Shown: positions 1 through 5,345 of the stretch, piece after piece | Position numbering within the stretch: the stretch's first letter is position 1 | How the letters are laid out: each line of letters begins with the position of its first letter | Source of the DNA: Dehalococcoidia bacterium SM23_28_2 | GTDB lineage: Bacteria > Chloroflexota > Dehalococcoidia > SM23-28-2 | Assembly (NCBI GenBank): GCA_001303545.1 | Contig: LJUA01000092.1 | Coordinates: 1-5,345 of the forward strand | Reading direction: 5' to 3' | Length of the DNA: 5,345 bases | Translations under genes and position numbers: made by a program | Notes under the pieces: generated by a model | What the model was told of the DNA's origin: nothing | Databases searched by the model: none | Seen by the model: the letters and a program-made list of their open reading frames with translations, nothing else

Positions 1-11
1 GTCGTCGCTCG

Positions 12-41
12 ATTATAGGGATGGGCCATTCTCGTTGACAA
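12..41 (-). promoter_or_regulatory. Leftward sigma70-type promoter, gene outside the window
   Basis: On the minus strand TTGTCA (41 to 36, five of six matches to the -35 consensus) is followed by an 18-base spacer and a perfect TATAAT (17 to 12). Transcription would start near position 5 and run out of the left edge, so the gene it serves is not visible. The -35 box overlaps that of the rightward promoter because TTGACAA reads TTGTCAA on the other strand. This is a consensus match only; no transcript evidence is available. Confidence 0.5.
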
Positions 42-63
42 GACCAAGGACCGCTCATAATAT
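35..63 (+). promoter_or_regulatory. Rightward sigma70-type promoter of the DUF1461 membrane protein gene
   Basis: A perfect TTGACA at 35-40 is followed by AT-rich sequence that can be read as TAATAT at 58-63 (17-base spacer) or CATAAT at 56-61 (15-base spacer, five of six consensus bases). Transcription would begin near position 70, leaving a leader of about 44 bases before the proposed CTG start at 114. An in-frame TAG at 69-71 closes the reading frame upstream, which agrees with the coding region starting downstream of this promoter. The promoter would be read by a primary sigma factor of the kind encoded in this window. Confidence 0.65.
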
Positions 64-101
64 GGCTCTAGATAGCTCGTCACTGGGCAGCCGCAGCGAA
101 G

Positions 102-107
102 AGGAGG
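102..107 (+). promoter_or_regulatory. Shine-Dalgarno sequence that decides a CTG start
   Basis: AGGAGG at 102-107, within GAAGAGGAGG, is a full match to the anti-Shine-Dalgarno consensus. It lies six bases before the CTG at 114-116. No ATG, GTG or TTG is in this frame between the stop at 69-71 and the TTG at 168, so this site points to CTG as the initiation codon. Confidence 0.75.
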
Positions 108-113
108 CATAAG

Positions 114-830
114 CTGAGCCTCGTCCCCAGGATTGCGATAGTCCTGTTCTTCATCAGCATCCCCCTTTTGCTGGTCACCACCAACGTACGCTGGGCTGCC
201 AACGAAACACGCCTCTACCACTACGGCTTCGACAGGTATGACGCCGAGGCCGCCACCGGCATCTCGCGCAGCGAGCTGGACAGAGCGGCCGACAAGCTAG
301 TGCGCTATTTCAACGATGACGACCAGACCATCCGAGTCTTTGTGCAGGAGGATGACGGCCGCGTGTCGCTGTTCAATGAGCAAGAGACAAGCCACCTGAC
401 TGACGTCAAGAACCTCTTTCGCACCGTTTTCCGTGTGGAGGAGGTATCGCTGGCCTTCGCTCTGGTGTTCGTAGTGAGCGTGTTCATCTGGGCAGCCGAG
501 GGCCCCCTGCGCATTCTGGCCCGAATCGTCCTTCAGGCCTCGCTGTTCACCCTGGGCCTGCTGGCCCTGTTTGGCGTCCTGACGCTGGTGGGCTTCGATG
601 AGCTCTTCCTGCGCTTCCACCTGGTAGCGTTCACTAACGACCTGTGGAAGCTCAACCCGGACACCGACCACCTCATCCAGATGTTCCCTCGCGATTTCTG
701 GTTCGACGCCACCATGCTGGTAGCCGGCCTGACGGCTGCCGAAGCGCTGGTACTGGCCGGTCTATCGGCTGCCTACCTGCGAATGCGGCCGATGATGAAG
801 CCTCTGACGGCGGACCAGTCGGGGGGTTAG
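114..830 (+). CDS. DUF1461 / TIGR01906-type integral membrane protein with CTG start
   Basis: Predicted 238-residue membrane protein of unknown function. Four hydrophobic segments are visible at about residues 7-25, 111-127, 136-159 and 201-221, with a soluble loop of roughly 85 residues after the first. Family-like landmarks are YGFDRYDAEAATGIS after the first segment, LFNEQETSHLTDVKNLF (about 86-102) before the second, and FHLVAFTNDLW (168-178) plus PDTDHLIQMFP before the last. The assignment comes from recalled family pattern, not a search. The start was set at CTG 114 rather than TTG 168 because the upstream 18 codons are in frame, encode the missing hydrophobic N-terminus (SLVPRIAIVLFFISIPLL), and follow AGGAGG at ideal spacing. 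A start at TTG 168 would truncate the first membrane segment and lies 60 bases from that site. It has its own promoter and converges on fmdB, overlapping its stop by four bases. No catalytic residues are recognised. Confidence 0.82.
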   Translation: MSLVPRIAIVLFFISIPLLLVTTNVRWAANETRLYHYGFDRYDAEAATGISRSELDRAADKLVRYFNDDDQTIRVFVQEDDGRVSLFNEQETSHLTDVKNLFRTVFRVEEVSLAFALVFVVSVFIWAAEGPLRILARIVLQASLFTLGLLALFGVLTLVGFDELFLRFHLVAFTNDLWKLNPDTDHLIQMFPRDFWFDATMLVAGLTAAEALVLAGLSAAYLRMRPMMKPLTADQSGG

Positions 831-1063
831 CCCATCGGGCAGGTGGAGCAGGAGGAGCTGGTGCAGGTGTCGCAGGAAGAGCCGCCGCCTATGGGCGCCG
901 TCTGGCCATCAGCGCCCTTGCTGACGGACGAGAAGACAGACAGCATCCGCTCCGCTCCCTGGTGACCGTTGGGGCAGGTAGCCGGATCGTCGGAGCGGCC
1001 CATAGGGCGCAGCAGCTCGAACCTCGTTTCGCACTGGGTACAGTAGTACTCGTAGAGCGGCAT
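827..1063 (-). CDS. FmdB-family small zinc ribbon protein
   Basis: This 78-residue protein starts with MPLYEYYCTQC, the hallmark N-terminus of the FmdB/CxxC_CxxC_SSSS putative regulatory family (a zinc ribbon whose role is not established). C8 and C11 form the first metal-binding half-site. The second half-site reads C30-P-N-G-H34, so a histidine probably replaces the usual second cysteine. A Ser/Gly-rich linker follows, then a second cysteine pair set at the C-terminus, C64-x2-C67 and C72-x2-C75, which could bind another metal or form disulfides. It lies 34 bases downstream of rpoD on the same strand, with no terminator-like hairpin between them, so cotranscription is likely. The Shine-Dalgarno match is weak (AGAGAG about 11 bases before the ATG); the start is fixed by the conserved N-terminus. 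Its stop overlaps the stop of the converging membrane-protein gene. Confidence 0.85.
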   Translation of the reverse strand: MPLYEYYCTQCETRFELLRPMGRSDDPATCPNGHQGAERMLSVFSSVSKGADGQTAPIGGGSSCDTCTSSSCSTCPMG

Positions 1064-1097
1064 CTAACATCTATCTCTCTGGTTCTATCCTCGGAGT

Positions 1098-2676
<1,579 letters not shown>

Positions 2677-2684
<8 letters not shown>

Positions 2685-4572
2685 TCACTTCCTCCTCCGG
2701 GCCGCTGCCGATTAGGCCTCGATCATCATCCACCTCTATTTTACTACGTCTATGCAGCTCTATTCCGATCTCTTTGTCCCTCAGGAGCAGGACAGCCGTC
2801 TGGGACAGCTCTCCCGACTCGATCTCCCCGAGCGGCGAGCCCGAGGACGAGGCCTGAGCAGCCGCGGCCAGCTCCTCGAGCCCAGTCGGGCCGCTCTCCT
2901 CTTCTCGGGCGGCCAGGGCAGCGCCCGCAAGCTCCTTCGCCTGGCGGATCTCCCGCTTCTTCAGACTGCCGATCGACCCTCGCAGGCGCTCAAGCGCCAC
3001 CTCAGGCGGGAAGGGCGGCAGCGGCATACCGCTCAAGCGCTGGAAGTGCCCTTCCAACTCTGGAGGGATCATCGGCGCCAGTTCGTCCAGGTCATCCACC
3101 CGCTGCCAGAGCTGGAGCAGCTCGCGGTTCTCGGTCTGCCAGAACAGGTCGGGAGAGAGAGCCAACCCCTCGCTTCGCAGCTCCGGGTAGTGCAGGAGGA
3201 GCTGGAGGCAGTGCTCTTCGGGCACATCGCGCGGAAGCTTGACCTCCGTCAGCGCCTCCTCTTCTGGGGCGGCTTCTCTGGCGCGTCCCCACCCGCGCCC
3301 CCGGCGAGCGATCATCTGATGAAGGGTCGATTCCCTGGTCTGAGCCAGGCGGGCCAGGCGCTGCAGGTAGTGGGCCTGCACGATCCTGTCGCCGATGGCC
3401 GCCACCAGGGGCAGGAGTTCCTCCGCCGCCTGCGAGCGCTGTCGCGGCTGGGAGAGATCGAGGGCGGAGCTCACCGCCTCGAACTTGTAGTCCAGCAGCG
3501 GCTGAGCGTTCGCCAGCAGGGCTGACCAGGCCTCCCGATCGCTTCGAATCACCTGATCGGGATCGCGGCCTTCGGGGAAGATGACCACTCGGATGTCTCG
3601 CCCCAGTATGTCCTGGTATTCCACTGCCCGCAGCGTTGCCTCCTGGCCGGCGGTGTCAGCGTCCAATGCCAGAACGACATCACGGCTGAAGCGCTTCAGG
3701 AGACGCACCTGACGCTCGCTGAGGGCCGTGCCCATGGAGGCCACCACATTGGGGAAGCCGTGCTGATGGGCGGCGATGGCATCCATGTATCCCTCTACGA
3801 TCAGCGCCAGGCCTTCGCGGCGGATGTGCTCTTTCGCCTTGTCCAGGGCGTACAGGAGGCCGCCCTTGTCGAAAGTGGCCGTCTGAGGCGTGTTCAGATA
3901 CTTGGGCTGAATCTCCTCCTCACCCTCGACGGGCAGCGAGCGGCCGCCGAAGCCCACCACTCGCCCTCGCATGTCGGCGATGGGGAACATGATCCGCTGG
4001 TGAAAGAGGTCGCGCAACCCCCTCTCGCCCTCGACGGCCAGGCCGGCCGCCACCAGCTCTCCATCCGCATACCCACGCTCTCTGAGATGCTGGCAAAGGC
4101 TTTCCCAGCCGCTCGGGCTGTAGCCAAGCTGAAAGTCCTGGATCGTCTTCAGGTCTAGACCTCGCTCCTCCAGATAGCGCCTCGCCTTCTGGCCTGCTTC
4201 GTTAGACACGAGCAGCCGATGGTAGAAACTGGCGGCGGCCTCATTGGCCTCTCGCAGCCTGTCCCTTTCGGCCTCTTCCTCCGGTCGCCGCTCGACCAGC
4301 GTGACGCCCGCTCGTTCGGCGAGCAGGCGGAGAGCATCGCCGAACTCCAGGTTCTCCTTCTTCATGACGAAGGAGAAGATGTCGCCGCCGGTGTTGCAGG
4401 CGCCGAAGCAGTGCCAGCTCTGCCTATCCGGCGAGACGAAGAAGGACGGTGCCCGCTCAGCGTGGAAGGGGCAGATCGCCTTGTAGTTGCGGCCCGCCTT
4501 CTGGAGCTGGACGTACTGGCCCACGACTTCCACTATGTCCAGCCGCTGCTTCACTTCATCGATGACGCTCAT
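2677..4572 (-). CDS. dnaG: DNA primase DnaG
   Basis: A 631-residue primase that makes RNA primers for lagging-strand synthesis and works with the replicative helicase. The N-terminal CHC2 zinc domain carries C34, H37, C55 and C59 (CPFH and HCFGACNTGGD); the last pair is spaced C-x3-C instead of the C-x2-C of E. coli and B. subtilis. The catalytic core contains FGGRSL, KYLNTPQT and FDKG (about 208-237). The TOPRIM fold follows, with E260 of VEGYMDAIAAHQ, D304 and D306 of ALDADTAG, and D337/D339 of EGRDPDQV as the expected metal ligands. The C-terminal part, from about residue 440, fits a diverged helicase-binding domain and contains an Ala/Ser-rich stretch near 567-580. The start matches the usual MSVIDEVKQRLDIVEVVGQY opening. 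No Shine-Dalgarno sequence precedes it. It follows the dGTPase-like gene after 155 bases and overlaps rpoD by eight bases. Confidence 0.97.
2691..2698 (-). promoter_or_regulatory. Strong Shine-Dalgarno of rpoD inside the dnaG 3' end
   Basis: On the minus strand GGAGGAGG lies six bases before the rpoD ATG (2684-2682). The same bases encode the acidic EEE run just before the DnaG C-terminus (EEEVNG), so the coding sequence of one gene doubles as the ribosome site of the next. Confidence 0.85.
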
Positions 4573-4727
4573 GACATAACCAATCGAACAAATGGGTAGG
4601 ACTCATTATACCTCAGCGGTTGTCCCCCAGAAATATAGAACATAAGATACCGCGAAAAGTTACATCCTGACGACCCTTCTGCGCAGCAGAAGCGCAGCTT
4701 TCTTTCGTCCAGGAGGCACCATCGCCT
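4573..4727 (-). other. Intergenic region between the dGTPase-like gene and dnaG
   Basis: This 155-base spacer is visibly richer in A and T in its half next to dnaG, and contains the TATAAT described separately. A short inverted repeat, CTTCTGC-GCA-GCAGAAG, lies at 4676-4692, about 35 bases after the upstream stop. It has a seven-base stem and three-base loop but no T-run in either direction, so it is not a convincing intrinsic terminator. No small ORF or RNA gene was recognised. Confidence 0.6.
4605..4610 (-). promoter_or_regulatory. Probable -10 box of a dnaG-rpoD promoter
   Basis: The minus strand reads a perfect TATAAT here, 32 bases before the dnaG ATG, which predicts a start near 4598 and a leader of about 26 bases. 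The -35 is not convincing: 17 bases upstream the sequence is TTTCTG, matching only two consensus positions, and no extended -10 TGn is present. Either the promoter is weak or activator-dependent, or dnaG is mainly read through from the dGTPase-like gene. Confidence 0.5.
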
Positions 4728-5345
4728 TCAGGGTCCTTTCTCCCTGAACCCCAGGCGCGCGGCGGTATTCAGGGCGAACAGGTCGGTCATGCCGGCGACG
4801 TAGTCGGCCGCTTGCCGCCAGGATGGGTCCGACGGGATCAGGAAGTCGCTATCGATCTCCTGCGGCCGCTCTACATAATACCCAAACAGGAGACGCACGA
4901 CTCGTTTCGCCCGCTCCACCTCTGCTCGCCTATCCTCCCACAGGTAGACCCGCTGGAAGAGGAACTCCCGCAAGGCGTTGGCCGCCTCCTGAACGGACGC
5001 CCCCATGCCGATGTGGGGAGGGGTTTCGCTCGCTACCAAGCCGGTGGCCGCCCACGAGTGGTCGACGATGTCGCCCACCAGGGTGCTGATCCGCTGGGAG
5101 TGCTCGCGTCCCAGGGATTCGATTACGGCGGCGGGCAGCTCGTCCTCGCTCAGAATGCCGGCCCGCACAGCGTCAGCGATGTCGTGATTGATGTAGGCCA
5201 CGGCGTCGGCCAGCCGCACGACCTGCCCCTCCAGGGTGGTTGGCATACCGAGCGTGTCGGCGAGGATATCCCGCCGACCCTTGGAGCTGTTGACGATCCC
5301 GTCGCGCCCCTCCCAGGTGAGGTTGAGGCCGCGGCCGCCGTTCTC
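4728..5345 (-). CDS. dGTPase-like HD phosphohydrolase, 3' part (N-terminus beyond window)
   Basis: The reading frame is open to the right edge and gives 205 residues of the C-terminal part; internal Met34 (5246-5244) is not the true start. The family hydrolyses deoxynucleoside triphosphates to deoxynucleoside and triphosphate through an HD metal site and affects the dNTP pool. Recognisable pieces are GLNLTWEGRDGI (residues 6-17), TLEGQVVRLADAVAYINHD (37-55), where D47 is probably the last ligand of the H...HD...D set, the motif GREHSQRISTLVGDIVDHS, and a C-terminal DYVAGMTDLFAL. The upstream H and HD residues would be encoded outside the window. Full-length relatives are roughly 330-380 residues, so about 40% is missing. 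Position 20 is Ser in NSSKG, where relatives I recall have His (HSKG). The gene lies upstream of dnaG on the same strand; cotranscription is possible. The dgt symbol was withheld because substrate specificity cannot be read from this fragment. Confidence 0.88.
   Translation of the reverse strand, partial: ENGGRGLNLTWEGRDGIVNSSKGRRDILADTLGMPTTLEGQVVRLADAVAYINHDIADAVRAGILSEDELPAAVIESLGREHSQRISTLVGDIVDHSWAATGLVASETPPHIGMGASVQEAANALREFLFQRVYLWEDRRAEVERAKRVVRLLFGYYVERPQEIDSDFLIPSDPSWRQAADYVAGMTDLFALNTAARLGFREKGP

Noticed and set aside
830..840. GCCC-ATC-GGGC mini-hairpin at the convergent stops as a bidirectional terminator
   Set aside because: A four-base stem without a flanking T-run; on the minus strand it simply encodes the end of the FmdB-type protein.
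2752..3525. Long plus-strand ORF (257 codons) opposite dnaG
   Set aside because: It is antisense to the conserved catalytic and C-terminal DnaG coding sequence, has no family resemblance and reflects high G+C codon structure.
4635..4640. TATATT on the minus strand as a second dnaG promoter
   Set aside because: No acceptable -35 sequence lies at 16-18 bases upstream, and the surrounding A+T richness makes a chance match likely.
4676..4692. Inverted repeat CTTCTGC-GCA-GCAGAAG as a terminator of the dGTPase-like gene
   Set aside because: The stem is only seven bases with a three-base loop and no T-run follows on the minus strand, so an intrinsic terminator is not supported.

Overview
The window (about 60% G+C by eye) looks like a chromosomal housekeeping segment from a bacterium, most plausibly a member of the Chloroflexota. 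That placement is inference. It rests on a dGTPase-like gene followed by dnaG and rpoD, on a primase zinc motif with a C-x3-C spacing (CFGAC), on a primary sigma factor with a long acidic N-terminus, and on an FmdB-type zinc ribbon protein whose second half-site reads CPNGH. No mobile element, CRISPR array, tRNA or rRNA was recognised.

Layout. Positions 1-113 form a regulatory region with two back-to-back sigma70-type promoters that share one -35 sequence. The rightward one drives a membrane protein of the DUF1461/TIGR01906 type, best read as starting at a CTG codon at 114 and ending at 830. Everything from 827 to the right edge is on the minus strand. In transcription order it is: the 3' part of a dGTPase-like HD phosphohydrolase gene (cut by the window edge), a 155-bp gap with a promoter-like -10 box, dnaG (primase), rpoD (primary sigma factor, overlapping dnaG by 8 bases) and fmdB (small zinc ribbon protein, 34 bases after rpoD). 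The fmdB stop and the membrane-protein stop overlap tail to tail in four bases.

How it fits together. dnaG-rpoD is the core of the classical macromolecular synthesis operon, which ties replication priming to transcription initiation. Here the upstream neighbour is a nucleotide-pool enzyme rather than rpsU. Translation signals differ strongly along the operon: dnaG has no visible Shine-Dalgarno sequence, while rpoD has a near-perfect one embedded in the dnaG 3' end. This arrangement would favour sigma factor over primase.

No undescribed system is evident. The most useful observations are the CTG start that restores a lost transmembrane segment, the shared -35 divergent promoter, and the operon's overlap and translation-signal arrangement.
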